Below are positions 53,501 through 64,000 of a stretch of DNA of 64,000 bases, piece by piece. Source of the stretch: Diprion similis (taxonomy: Eukaryota; Arthropoda; Insecta; Hymenoptera; Diprionidae); assembly GCF_021155765.1 (NCBI RefSeq), contig NC_060114.1, positions 1,984,001-2,048,000 on the forward strand, in the 5' to 3' direction. A program made the position numbers and the translations under genes. The stretch's first letter is position 1; each line of letters opens with the position of its first letter. Below the pieces are notes generated by a model, which saw only the letters and a program-made list of their open reading frames with translations, was not told where the DNA came from and did no database searches.

Positions 53501-56500
53501 TTTTCCGTGACTCCTTAGTGGAAAAAATATATTGAGAATATAGTCTCAGATTTCTTCAAATTTCTCGAAAAATTAAACTTAATGAGTTTGTTCAAAAAAT
53601 TCTTCATAAACTTTTTTAAATAACGCAGAAAAGTAATAGATTTCAGCAGTGTTTGTACAGCTTCGAATTCGGGACCGCCGAAAAACCTGAATAAATTTAT
53701 TCGTAGAATTTCTTACAGAAATCCAAAATTCATTTCAGGTTATTAGCAAAATCAGTCATATTCTCAGAGGTTTTCATACTTTTTTCGAGAAAGTTTGAAA
53801 TACACTGATTACTGAATACTTTTTTCTACACTTGTTGTAAAATTCTCATAAAGTTCGCTGAAAATCGCTTAAGAATCTCCAAAACTTTTCCTATCCCAGA
53901 AAAAACTCATTACAAGACAAGAGTTTTCTTTTTGATACTCTTCAGATAAGTCTAATCAGCAGAAGCGATAAAATCTGTTTCCAGACAGGTCATTCCGATA
54001 GCTTGATAAACAAGCTGATTTACAATCAGTCAAAGCTATAGTGAAGATAAAATTTAACACATTAGAATGTGACAATTAAATTTTTAGAAAATTTTAGGCG
54101 GACCAAATCAAAGTTTTACGTGGTTTCAACATTGCAAAAAAAATTATTGTAGGATACTTTTTCAATATATTATTATTATATATTCAATTATTATTTACCA
54201 TTACAATGTTATTTCGGGCTATAAAGATCAGATTAAATAACTTTGGATTGAAAACTGTTGAATGATTGCTGCGTCATTTTTGGCTTGATAACTGGCCATA
54301 ACACTTAGCTACATGATATATCGGTATTACGTACCGCCACCAACCCATCCATATCTTTAAGATTATCTTTTACATTCCAGATGCTGTCCTGTGGGTTGAG
54401 GAGAGCTTTTGGAAAAGATTCACGCTACTATGCTATACCAGCTGGTATCGCGGCGAGTGTTGCTTTCACAATGTATCCAGATAATACAATCGCTCTGTAC
54501 GTAATGTGGAAAGCGTTACAGGTGAACATGTAGCATTTTTTTAATGACACAAGAAGTTTGCTATTACACAGGAAAATACAGTGAATAGTCTAATATTCAA
54601 CAAGAAAATTTTGAATCTTTTAAAGTTCCGCCTTTTTTCAAATTCTAGAAAATTTCGCTCAAGCAAATTTCATTCACCCTCAATCATTTTCGATTGGTCT
54701 TGTGATAAAACGATTTCTTCTGTTTTTTTCTTTGCGCCTCTAACAAAATTTGGATGAATAAAAACCAAAAAACAATCAATTAAGCGTATTGAAATTTTCA
54801 AAAAAAAGACTACCAAAAATTATGAGTTTTGTCAATTCAAAATTTTTGGAATACTCAGAAAAATATTTAAAAACATTATTCCATCGTAGGACTAATTTCA
54901 GAACGATCGAAACAAAAAATGATATTTATAAGAATTTTATCAAGAAATTTAGATAATCGTCGAACTTTGAGAAGGTTTGAATATTTGTAATTTGAAGGAA
55001 ATTTCATATTTTTTTTTTGCTAACTGGGGGCTTAAAGATGTTACCTACCACCTCATAAAACTTTGATAAAATTAAAAATTGTAAGGATCAAAATTGTTCG
55101 ATTTAGAATGGAACACTTCGTACGTTTATTTATCACTCAGAATTTCGCTTCTCAATAGATGTGTATAAAATGAAGACAAGTTTCGAATACTTTCATCGTT
55201 AGATTATAAATACTGAAACGGACTCGCGTTTCAAATAAAAGTGGATTCGTGAGCTTGATTAGCGGAATCAATAAAGGGCGAAAAACAAAATGTTTGGAGA
55301 AAAATGCTTTCAATGGCAATGCGTGTTTTTAGTTTAAAGTCTGAAACAGGACTGTTTTTACAATAATAGTGGTTGATACAGCAACCCTATTCATTTTATA
55401 ACATAAGAACGCTTAGACTTCTTGCGTCACTTGCCGACTACTAGATCATTTGAAAAGGGGGTAAAACGGGTGATTTCACCCTTTGTAACAATACATATTA
55501 TTTCAAATTAGTTCTAAAAATAAGATGAAAGTACCTATCTATCAAGGTACAACAGTATGATTCACCAGAATAGTCCAGGAACTTTGGCATTTTGGCACAC
55601 CTTATTTGGAGAGCTGAAAGGTAACTTTGGACTTTTTCCAAAGATTAGCCCATTTTTTGTCTAAAGTTCCTGGACTAGAAAGCAATTAGTATGAATTATG
55701 AAATCCTTTCATTTCCCGTGACTAGCATATTCCAGGCTTTCCCAACCGAAAAGTCGTTACTGTCGTTCTTAAACTTACGAGGTTATGATGAAATTTTATT
55801 CGAAATTATACGATCTATTTTGATAATAGATCTTGATCACGTATGAAATGTCTATGGACAAGTTCGTTAATTATCAACAAATGAACGGAACGTCACCAAA
55901 TTAATTTGTTTGAAATTTTTACTTCTTGTGGTGTGGCCGAACAAGGACGGTATCCAAGGTCGATCTCTCCAGTGTTCAACGGCAAATAAAAAAATTTCGC
56001 GGTGCTCAGTTTTTAGTCTATATAACATATAATTACAAAAGGATCAAATTGGAAAGATCGACCTGAGATACCGTCATTGTAAGATCGAAGAGTTCACCAA
56101 GTTTGAACCTTCTAAGGCTCACTATTCGCGAGAAATACCAGATCCAAGTTTATTATTTCTACCTAATTGAGGTTTAAACGCGAATTGTTTTCGTATCGTT
56201 ACTGGCATAAAAAAAAAAATTATGAAAATATAGGTATTTTACGTGAAATATTCTCCCGTTTGCAAATGTATTATTCATTTCTAGGTAACTTTTGTAAATC
56301 AAACTCAAAAACCCGTTTTTCGTTTGTGCGCCACCAAAATTTCTTAAATTTGAATTTTTTATGTGAAAGCTGAGATTTTTCCAGTGAGAAACTCAAATTT
56401 TCAAGGTGAAACGGCCATTGGATCACAAGTGAGCTACGTTCAATTGATAACGGCTATTGATAATACTCTCTCTTTGGAATTTAACGAAATATTTTTATTT

Positions 56501-58155
56501 CTTCGAATTGTGGACCATCAGATGTACATACCTATGTTATTGTATCTAGTGACAGTTCACGAGGCGACAGTACCATTAACTCTCGGATTTTTTTGTCGCT
56601 AGGGAGAGTAAATAACGGTTCACTCGGTACTTCTCAAACTGTTTATAACAACTGATAGCGCAAGAACTAACCTTCTTCTTTCAGTATATTTCTTATTTGT
56701 GTTATTTTGTTGGGTACGAATTACAGTAGCATTCCAAGAGTCTTTAATCTATTGACAGTTAGTGATTATAATTTCATTCAATGTTAGATTTTGCGGTTCT
56801 TGGTTATTTTAATTTGGCTTTTACCTTTGGATTTGTTTCCTTCACAGGTCTTACTAGTTTAACTAATTCTACTTATTCTAGTTGAGGATGGAAGTTATGT
56901 ACACATGGGAGGGCCTCGACTCTTGTCTCCAGGCAGAGTATGTTGAGTCTCCTTGGGTTATTATATTGCCTCGCGTGGACTTTCGCTTCCTTTACGTAGT
57001 TGTCGGCGTGGGTTGTCAGCTTTGACAAGAGTGGACAGGTTATTTTCAGTGAACATGGTTATAAATGACATTTCACTTACCATATTTGACAGTTCGTTTG
57101 AACTAACGTAAATCAGTAACTGTCTGGCTTTTTAAAAAAATTCCTTTATAGGTTCTTTCTAGATTCTGTAAGTTGGTTTTGCTTGCTAGTGGGAGCAGGC
57201 TACCTAGTCCATAGTCAAATGAAGAATGAGAGAAGAATGCAAGAATGATCTTATATTTTATTCCCATGTCTATATTGCTGTTGTATACGAATTATGCCTT
57301 ACAGCGAGTTAGCGACCTTTCTGGCTTTATTTACCGAATAGGCGATGTGGTTTCCAAGATTCAAATTTTTGTCTAGGGTTACCCCTAGGTACTTGATTTT
57401 GTTGGTGATAGGGATGCAGATGATTTCTAGTCGAAATTCTTTTTGGTATTTCACTCTGCTGGTAAACATGATAGCTTAGGCTTTCTGGGGACTACATTGG
57501 AGCCCCTATTTTTGGTAGTATTCCATGACTTGTAGTGAACAGTCTACCGCTTCGCAGGCTGCCAAGACAGGCTGAACGTAATAATTGTTGGGTAAACAAA
57601 GTTCAATATTAGGCACTGATTGAAAGAAAGTATTCTACCATATTAACTGACGTGAGTTAATGTTTCGAAATATGATAGCATATCTCGCATACTGCGTGAC
57701 CAACTTACAAGCGAAAAAAATCTCGACCCTTTATTCTCAGAACTTGGTTGTGTCGACGGTATATTATATATTGCATATTCTTCATTTCAGATACTTTGGA
57801 ATAGTGGGGTAGCCAGTGGAAAACTACCGGAGGTCAAGTGGTTCATAATAGTACTCTATTGCTTTAGTACAGCGATTCTTTTTCATGCTGCAATTATTGA
57901 GCCACAAAATCTGAGATCCTCGTACTGGAAATTCCTACACAACTTATCTGGCGGAAGGTACATCAGTATTAACACACCTACTGAATATTATTGATTATTA
58001 GTAGAATTGATGGCTAAAAAAAATTCGATTTTCGTTACAGAATAGCTACAATGGCCAGAAAACCGTTGGATGAGTTTGGTTTAGGAACAAGTGCTTCTCT
58101 GGCAGAAGTACTCAGAAAAACCCAAACAACCGACCAGATCTCTTATTCGTTTTAA
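38542..58155 (+). CDS. TMEM135: Transmembrane protein 135, 9 exons
   Basis: Exons 38542-38688, 39968-40098, 49712-49838, 51320-51474, 51573-51807, 51959-52126, 54381-54521, 57791-57957 and 58041-58155 join in phase with GT-AG introns to give 461 aa, close to the human length. Signatures in order: N-terminal Cys/Trp-containing HPWTNSC and LQESLRIYTTVYL; FLPSFLSSLAAIVIERPSRR; TLLCLYVSNIATETLFRAG; SCPHPFGCAHYV; LGMFIGGFTGIYR; YYAIPAGIAASVAFTMYPDN; LFHAAIIEPQNLRSSYWKFL. The N-terminal third matches the TMEM135 cysteine-rich domain and several hydrophobic segments are evident. Family knowledge: a multi-pass protein of mitochondria and peroxisomes affecting mitochondrial fission and lipid handling. 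Intron 2 is 9.6 kb and full of repeats. The frame is intact. The exon 4 donor is GTTAGT. Confidence 0.94.
38715..39770. mobile_element. Foldback element in TMEM135 intron 1
   Basis: Arms of about 450-500 bp are inverted copies. Examples are CCCTGAATTATTTCAGATTT / its complement near 39640-39660, AAAAATATGGGAGTACCT / AGGTGCTCCCATATTTTT, and CAACTCGACCTGTCGCCAA near 38740 / its complement near 39735. They diverge by perhaps 20-25%. The left end lies about 25 bp after the exon 1 donor. No coding frame or clear duplication was found. Confidence 0.7.
40379..40857. mobile_element. TA-flanked MITE with GTCCAGGAACTTTAG ends, long copy
   Basis: Inverted terminal repeats of about 70 bp (GTCCAGGAACTTTAG, then TTCGGAAAAAGTCCAACC and AAGCTGAAAATTGGTATA). 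TA stands directly outside both ends (40377-40378 and 40858-40859), as for Tc1/mariner insertions. It lies in TMEM135 intron 2. A 103-bp relative is at 55573. Confidence 0.85.
41810..42316. mobile_element. piggyBac-type MITE
   Basis: A 507-bp element with ends CCCTTAGCAGCCACAC and the complement of CCCTGAGCGGCCACAC, flanked on both sides by TTAA (41806-41809 and 42317-42320), the piggyBac target. No transposase inside. It lies in TMEM135 intron 2. Confidence 0.88.
42571..42703. mobile_element. Short MITE, 133 bp
   Basis: About 40-bp inverted repeats (GGGTCAATTGTGTAATTTTT ACTTTTCACTC against its complement) with a small centre. It lies in TMEM135 intron 2; no target duplication is recognised. 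Confidence 0.7.
43457..43713. mobile_element. Hairpin element with 21-G tract
   Basis: The outer inverted repeat CATAGACATATATAAGAAT (43457-43475) is matched at 43693-43713. A second inverted pair lies inside (GCGATAGCGTAATAGAAAGG near 43533 against its complement near 43660). A run of 21 G (43488-43508) sits on one side only. It lies in TMEM135 intron 2. Confidence 0.65.
43943..44083. mobile_element. 141-bp MITE with TTA target duplication
   Basis: Inverted ends TGGTGCCTTTTCA followed by GCAGCAAG. The 3-bp TTA flanks both sides (43940-43942 and 44084-44086), suggesting a PIF/Harbinger-type insertion, though a TA-targeting element cannot be excluded. The arms make up nearly the whole element. 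Confidence 0.72.
44084..46060. other. TMEM135 intron 2 segment, nothing recognised
   Basis: About 2 kb of AT-rich intron with no conserved frame or clear repeat structure seen by eye. Confidence 0.5.
46803..47318. repeat. Diverged repeats rich in TTGTTCTA motifs
   Basis: An ~85-bp block with CTAGATTGTTC and TGTTCCAAAACTTTATA ... AACTTATGTAACC at about 46803-46890 recurs directly at about 47226-47318. Weaker copies of the ATTGTTCCAAAA core lie between. It probably belongs to the DNA transposon whose relic transposase follows. Confidence 0.6.
47623..48206 (+). pseudogene. Tigger/pogo-type DDE transposase relic
   Basis: Two frames, 47623-47829 and 47859-48206, together cover the catalytic core of a DDE_1 transposase. 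Motifs are YGPQNVFNSDLSGF (first Asp), RRTLAPVGQKKTE, then in the next frame SADGTLLSPFLVLKE, FGPRVRETMFRPPNIY and MASKSGKFTKDH. The second catalytic position reads LLLYSWSG where the family has Asp, so it is mutated to Tyr. The C-terminal TAGHIQLLDVYGFR-W block ends at a stop. The frameshift near 47830-47855, the mutated catalytic residue and the missing DNA-binding part show a dead copy. It lies in TMEM135 intron 2 on the gene's strand. Confidence 0.82.
48207..49711. other. End of TMEM135 intron 2, no gene recognised
   Basis: AT-rich. A TGGATCCACCATTTTGAATT stretch near 48890 and nearby text vaguely resemble the Transib tail repeats. No conserved frame was found. Confidence 0.45.
52181..52620. 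mobile_element. MITE with CAGGGTGGCCA ends (hAT-like)
   Basis: CAGGGTGGCCA opens the element and its complement TGGCCACCCTG closes it 440 bp later, in TMEM135 intron 6. The interior near both ends shares AACACCTGGAAA / AACCTGGAAAAG. CAGGG-type ends suggest hAT, but the flanking 8-mers differ, so the superfamily is uncertain. Confidence 0.65.
52621..54380. other. TMEM135 intron 6 remainder, nothing recognised
   Basis: AT-rich intron with no conserved frame or structured repeat seen. Confidence 0.45.
55573..55675. mobile_element. 103-bp copy of the GTCCAGGAACTTT MITE family
   Basis: The same inverted ends as 40379-40857 (GTCCAGGAACTTTRG and complement) with an interior reduced to the arms, flanked by TA on both sides. 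It lies in TMEM135 intron 7. It is probably an internal deletion derivative. Confidence 0.82.
57000..57600 (-). pseudogene. LINE (Jockey/R1-type) reverse transcriptase C-terminal relic
   Basis: On the minus strand, with several stops, the fragments read ACEAVDCSLQVMEYYQK, then AIMFTSRVKYQKEFRLE, then NKIKYLGVTLDKNLNLGNHI and NKARKVANSL. After a gap comes FDYGLGSLLPLASKTNLQNL. This is the region after the catalytic palm in insect non-LTR retrotransposons (the KYLGVTLD signature). The catalytic FADD part is missing. It lies in TMEM135 intron 7, opposite to the gene. Confidence 0.78.
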
Positions 58156-60777
58156 CATGAAGTAAATGTACCATGTGCATTATAACGAAAAAAGAAAGGT
58201 GTTTATCACGAGCACGACAACCCTATGAGGGTTATATTTGCTTATATTCAATGCATGTTGGACATTTTTCTTACTGTAGGAACATTTGCACGTTCCTAAA
58301 TGGTAGAATTTTTCTACAATGTATCATAATTTGGTTTAGGTAGGCGCGAAGACAAAACTATGACAGTTATCAAATTGTGACTAATTGTATGAATATTAAA
58401 TCATGATATTATTGGTAAAATAGAATTATCTGTAATGAGCAGATAACGAGAAAATTGGTTGAATAAAATCCAAAATTATTATTGGGTGGACAGAGAAAAG
58501 AAGTTTATTATCGAAGGAAAGGGGAGTGTAAAAAGTAGCCAAATACTGTATTGTTTGCAAAGTATTTTGCAAACTTGAGAATGAATTTGAGAATAGTAAC
58601 TCATTTTTATAAGACATTTTTCTAATAATAATGATAATATCTGCTTCAAAGGAAATGTTCACCAGCGAACCGAACCAAATTCGGATATTCAGTGGTCTCA
58701 AACTAAATCTCATCTACCGTTACGTATGCCTTAGAAAATTTTCAACAATCTTTACTTGTTAATGGGCATGATCATGCCAGTTTGAACAAGGTCAATTAAT
58801 TTGGTGAAACTGGACGAAAACTATTTTTGCAGCCCAACATTGTAAATGGATGGCGAGCTCACATGTATTGCTTCATGAATACGTTCTCTTTATTTTCATC
58901 GGTTAATTCGATGGGGGATTGACGGTAAATTATTTTTCTGCTGTTGTTTGGACTTTGTAATTCGTGGTAAAACTTATCATAAAGTGAAATCATGGTACAG
59001 ATATTTATGAACTTGGTGGGATCGGCTACCGCTAATCTTAATACGTAGAAACACTTGGACTACTTACGAATCTCGTATTTTTTTGCAGTTTTCAATTTTT
59101 AGACAAAATACTCGATTTTTTCGCAGCAGTTACCATACTTCAGCAGTATAAACAGTAGGTTGGTTGAAAAAAAATATAATTTTTTTGCTCCTACGTCTCA
59201 AATGTTAGTGTTTGATAAAAAAAAAAAATCCTCCCAAAAGATGAGCTCTGTAGCTTAAGTTGGATAGGTAGCTCTTAATTTTTATTTCCCATTCATTTAG
59301 CATGGGAAAATTTCGAGTTTTATTGAAAATTGAAATGCTCGTAAACTACTTAATATTTTGTGAATTCATGCATAGATCCGTGAAGCTGACTTTAAAAGCT
59401 TTCAAACTTCCATAAGTTTCATCACTAGAACACTACCGATTTTCATTTTTCGGAAAAAATCAGTAGTTTTTAGATGACTGTAATGTGGGTTCTAATAACA
59501 AAAACTAGATTTTTTCTTTGCTTATTTACCACCCTAATTAACAGGTTTTCAATTAGTGGCAAATATATTGACTGCTGAAGAAATTAATACATACATTTTC
59601 TCTTTCATTTTATGGAATAATTAGAATTTACTATCAGTATCCTTAAAATGTACAGATGTATTCCTTTCTATAATTGTTATCATTATTATTAATCTTCACA
59701 CAGTCTAGACTATTTTTGTTATGTATTTATTCGTTGTATATTAAACTTGACTTAAGGTGAGGAAATTATTTATATCAATAAAGGTATGGAGGGATATTTT
59801 TCATATCTATTCGTATATCCTTTAAATATTCGTAAACTCACCTCCATCTAGATTTATAAGTATGGAAGAAAGTGGCACTCGTAGCACTGAGAAATCAGCG
59901 CTATATTCCTGTGAAAATAAAAACTGATTTTTTTAAATTTGTAACGGAGCACCAAAAAATACCAGATTCTCTTCTAAGTAATTCGTATGAATAACGAACA
60001 GATTTCACTTTGACTCTTGCAAATGCCAAAGGAAACAACGGAAATTGTAATGATTCGTTATGCATGTGTACGGTGACACAATTTGAACAAAAATAGTGTG
60101 GAAATATTCTCGCTCTGTTCATTGATGTAAATTTTCAAAGCCCCACGAGAACTCGTGAACGAGCGACATATAAATATTCATATTTTCATGAAGGTAATGC
60201 TCACTGGCATCACACAAGGTTACTCATGATTATCATCGGGGTACTCAGTTTTACTATCAGTATCATATATATGTATATTTGTCAAAATCATTTTAATCAT
60301 TAGGTACTCACATATGTTTGTCAACTAATGATTATAATATTTCCACTCTAATTATTGTATCCTTTTAATTAAATTTTGAGGAATTATCGTGTTCTAATTC
60401 TTTGACAGATTCTAAAATATATATTTTGATAATGGTATTTTTATATGGATTCTAAGATATAGGATATTCTGATTCTGATATTCTCTTATTTTGCTTTAAA
60501 TTCTGTTATATGGGTTCTGTTTTTGGTATCATAAAATGAATTCTATTATCGGTCTATATTTTGGTATTTTATTACACTTTATAGATTCAGTTTTGATTTT
60601 AATAATTACTACGAATTTAAAAAATCTTACACGTCACTTTTTCATCCTTAGACCAATCCTGTATAATTCATCATTTAATACTCTTGTTATAATTCTTTCT
60701 GGTTCTCAGATGTGTGATTTAATTTGACGTAATCACAAAAAACAATCCAAATCTAATCCGGTTAATTCTAAAATTGA
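58156..60777. other. Intergenic after TMEM135, no gene recognised
   Basis: AT-rich. A possible TMEM135 polyadenylation AATAAA is at 58462-58467. Open frames here are short and without family resemblance. Confidence 0.5.
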
Positions 60778-62832
60778 TCAAGATTGATCTATATCCTTAT
60801 GCAATTCTTTGTAAACATAATTTTTTATTTTACTTCCCGTTCTCTGTCTTCCTGTGAAAACTTTCAGAGCATTCCATGATCGAACTGTGGAACAGACTAC
60901 ATATAACTGTCCATCATTGAAGACGTCTTTTCTCAAATCTACTCCAATTCTTTTAAAAATTTGTCCCTGAGATTTATTTATTATCATTGCAAATGCCATT
61001 TTAATAGGAAACTGTCGTCTTTCAAATGTAAATGTGAATATACATCCTCACAATATAAAGAAATTCGATTCGAAAATATGATATGTCTGGAATTGTCACC
61101 AGTTAAAATTTTACAATTCAGCAAGTGATTTCTGAGTTCAAGAACTAATAATCTTGTACCATTGCAAAGATCATTGTGTACGCTCAAATTTCGAATGATC
61201 ATCGCAATGGTGTTTTTCGCAAAGGTAATTCATGAGGGGATAAAGTCGCCAAGTATTCAGTCAAAATTGTTTCTCCGATACTCTCGTTATTTGCAGATTT
61301 CTCAATACTATTTACGCTGGTATATATTTTTCAACAATGGAGTCAAGTGATTCTACAACTTCTTTATTAATTTGATCAACAACGACATTGCGGGCCGAAA
61401 GTATTGCATATTTCGATACTTCTTTGAAGCATTTTTCTCTTATGTAATCTTCATATATAAAATTTATTATGTTTGAATTTTGTTCAATAATACAAAGTTC
61501 CGGAAATGTTATATAATCATCTTGATCATTCAATTTTCCATCGCCAAGATATATCAAAAATTTTGAAAACTCTACTTCTTGTGGTAAAATGTGCATATTT
61601 AGTTTAAATGTTATTTTTTTAAAGTGTCGCCACAATACACCAAACTTGATATGACAATCATAAATTATTAACAGTTTGGGGTAGTGTGGTACAACATTCC
61701 GATTATTCACTAAATATTTATTAAATCGCTCCCAAGATTGATTTACTGCACGTCGTCGACATTGAGGATAACCGTCGTCGTTCATTGTAGTTACTTCTGC
61801 AATTTTTTTTGGGAAACTTTTCGTGCATTTACCATTTTCTAAACACCAATCACCGCGTGGCCCGTGGATCATATGTTTCATAACGATATCGTGTAATTTT
61901 TTATTTATCTTTGGATCCGGAATTCCCGCATAAGTATATTTATCCACAATTTTAGGAGTCGTTAATTTATAATCCTTCTTTAATGTTACTAACATGTGAA
62001 TGTGTGGTAAACCACGTTTTTGAAATTCAATCACGTAGATATGTGCTGCAACCTCGCCAAAAAAATTTTGTCTGACAATAACGTTTATTGAAAGATTTTC
62101 TTTTATTTCTCACCAATTCGGATTAGATGTCATGGTTATAAAAAGATCCGGTTTTCTATATTTCCGCACGATAGCCATTGCATCTTGGCACGATTGCATC
62201 ATGTTTCGAGGTCAACCAATAAACGATGACGGAAGAATGACAATTTTACCTACCCGTCCATTTAGAGTATTCGCCTTTTTTCTAAATGATCTATTAATCC
62301 ATGATATGACTCAACTCTTAAGTCTTGCTAGTGACTTTTGTAGTTTTCTATTCTGTATTTTTCTATTTTCACACTATTTTTACTATCTACTAACCATTGT
62401 TGAAAGAGCCGTCGACCTAATACTAAAATATCAAGTTCGTGATCGCGTATAGAGCCATTCGATACTCCAAACGTTGACTGAGGATATCTTGCGTACCATA
62501 TGGATAAAATAATGGATATACCCAAGGTTCTACATTTGAATCCATGGTATTTACATGCTTTAATATTTTAATATTCTTGTTTCGAATCGTCACGAATGAT
62601 TCAGGAATTTCACTGTTGGCAGTTGTAGAAAAAACGGCAGCAATTTCATTACGTCGCTGAAAGTTAAAACATCAACAATCCATTCCTGATTTTAAAGTAA
62701 ACAGTAATTGCATTTCTGGCACAACTTCATGATTTTTTCCGATAACCGTTGCTTTTGTATTTTGTATTTCTTCGCTAATCATTTGATATGAATGTGCAAA
62801 TATATTATTTTGTCGAATAATACGATCAACAA
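60778..62832 (-). mobile_element. Decayed Helitron: Rep and PIF1-like helicase fragments
   Basis: On the minus strand the Helitron N-terminal region reads NIFAHSYQMISEEIQ and PEMQLLFTLKSGMD, then RRNEIAAVFSTTANSEIPES and NVEPWVYPLFYPYG. Next is the Rep stretch LGRRLFQQWLVDS, then the HUH motif in RGLPHIHMLVTL (near 62000). An internal deletion near 61600-61650 joins Rep to the C-terminal part of the helicase: FLIYLGDGKLNDQDDYITFPE, YAILSARNVVVDQIN, IIRNLSVHNDLCNGTRL and MAFAMIINKSQGQ. The Walker motifs and the second Rep Tyr region are gone. Several stops and frameshifts show it is inactive. The element's ends were not found; the right limit is where the next retrotransposon relic begins. Confidence 0.85.
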
Positions 62833-64000
62833 TGTGGCAGGTAGGGAGCCCCCCTGCCTTTGCACTCTATGCGCGACCACAGTTCGGCCTATCTTGACAA
62901 ATAAGTTTGTCCCAAACTCGTCAACGCGTTACTAATAATAGACATTGTCTTCTTTTTTTTTCTCATAAAATTAGCTTTGGATAATATCACAAGTATCTTA
63001 TATTATAGAATAAAATAGTAACTTGAATCAACAAATAAACGTATCCTAACCAGGGACGCATGTTATTAGACTCCCAAGTACCGACGTAGGGTCTTTGCGT
63101 ATTTTGGAACCCTTTTCGGTCAGCCACGATATATCTATTATTTCTCAATGCTTTAGTAACTTCATAAGGCCCTTTGAAACGAGGTATCATTTTCTTTGAA
63201 ACCCCGGGTTTACTCTCGAAATTCTTAACCATAACTAAATCGCCCTCACGGTACAGATGAGGTGGCCTACGTTTCTTATCATAGGCTTCTTTTTGTTTAC
63301 TCTACGCTTGAACAATTTTATCGGCTGCCTGTGATGAACCTCTTGTAAACGTTCGACAGAGTATGGTGCTTCGTTATGCAGGATATCTTTTAATGGGTCT
63401 TCTTTGGGACCACGCTGGTCGAGCCCAAATAGTAACTGGCTGGGTGTTTTCCCAGTAGAGCGATTAAAACTATTGCTCATGGCGAACTCAACTTCGTCTA
63501 GCAGCATATACCAGGATTTCGCACCTGCATCGTTGGTTATCTTCGCGAGCATTGCTGCAAGATCACGGTTTATGCGTTCCACTTGCCCGTTTGCGTCCGG
63601 CGATCCGGTAGAAATCTTAGCAACGTACATGATTTTGTGCTCTTTAAGAAAGGTATCGAATTCGGAGGAGGTAAACGCGGTTCCACGGTCGGAAACAATC
63701 ATTCGTGGTTGACTGTAATTCCTGAAACACTGTTTTAAGCAGGCAATAGCCTCTTTGGAACCAGTTGTCTTCGTAGTGTACAGACGAATAAATTTCGAGA
63801 ATGCGTCAATAATTAGAAAAATGTACTTTTTAGCGGTTACCCGGTGGTCTACGGGTCCGAAGTGGTCTATGTGTAGCGTTTGAAAGGGTTTGTTACCCTT
63901 GGGAATGGGATTTCAATACCCTTCCGATTTTCCTACCGGCGGAGAAAAAGATATGCATCTCAGACAATGACGGATATGATCTCTACACTTGTCTCTGAGC
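62833..64000 (-). pseudogene. LTR-retrotransposon integrase relic, cut by the window end
   Basis: On the minus strand the order is a zinc-site CLRCISFSPPVGK near 63930; HIDHFGPVDH with the first catalytic Asp; IFLIIDAFSKFIRLY; then a 155-aa frame (63235-63702). That frame holds MIVSDRGTAFTSSEFD (second Asp) and SPDANGQVERINRDL (Glu). After a frameshift near 63300 comes the integrase C-terminal GPY-type part PRFKGPYEVTKALRNNRY (62987-63232). A stop interrupts the upstream part near 63910. The type is Ty3/gypsy-like and differs from the complete element at 19-29 kb. About 150 bases to its left (62833-62986) are non-coding and may include LTR sequence. It appears to have inserted in or next to the Helitron. 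Confidence 0.8.

Noticed and set aside
56167..56602. Two overlapping frames of 68 and 79 residues in TMEM135 intron 7
   Set aside because: No conserved motif, AT-rich composition and no splice connection to neighbouring exons.

Overview
The window is animal nuclear DNA, most likely from an insect and possibly a hymenopteran. It is AT-rich, its genes are split by GT-AG introns, and it carries many insect-type transposable elements. The species call is weak because it rests only on gene similarity and repeat types recognised by eye. Three cellular genes can be assembled exon by exon, and everything else supported here is mobile DNA or its remains.

Genes. CCDC25 (+, 2884-5239, 5 exons, 209 aa) encodes an NFACT-R/DUF814 protein. 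QTRT1 (-, 10302-17886, 7 exons, 397 aa) encodes the catalytic subunit of queuine tRNA-ribosyltransferase. TMEM135 (+, 38542-58155, 9 exons, 461 aa) encodes a multi-pass membrane protein of mitochondria and peroxisomes. All splice junctions keep phase and all three proteins are close to the usual family length, so all three look intact. QTRT1 and TMEM135 are transcribed away from each other and are separated by about 20 kb of nested transposons.

Layout. 1-2.7 kb: an inverted-repeat element, an old LTR copy and an hAT-type MITE with an 8-bp target duplication. 2.9-5.3 kb: CCDC25. 5.97-9.46 kb: a nearly complete Transib (RAG1-like) transposon whose ends carry CACAGTG, with one frameshift in the transposase. 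10.3-17.9 kb: QTRT1, whose introns hold a tRNA-derived SINE, a Mutator-like transposase relic and hairpins. 17.9-35.4 kb: two diverged 1.75-kb LTRs plus leaders of one retrotransposon family, arranged head to head. The left LTR is split by a young 10.4-kb Ty3/gypsy element, and the right LTR by a 2.48-kb palindrome with a 9-bp target duplication. 35.6-37.7 kb: a solo LTR of the gypsy family and a second, inverted copy of the hAT MITE. 38.5-58.2 kb: TMEM135, whose long introns carry a foldback element, a piggyBac-type MITE, two TA-flanked MITEs of one family, a Tigger/pogo relic and a LINE relic. 60.8-62.8 kb: a decayed Helitron. 62.9-64 kb: a decayed LTR-retrotransposon integrase.

Most notable points. 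The gypsy pol has a linker of about 780 residues between RNase H and integrase, and its last part resembles an ADP-ribose-binding macro domain. The 2.48-kb palindrome is an almost perfectly symmetric, coding-free element with a 9-bp target duplication. The sequence directly upstream of QTRT1 is LTR and leader sequence in the same orientation as the gene.
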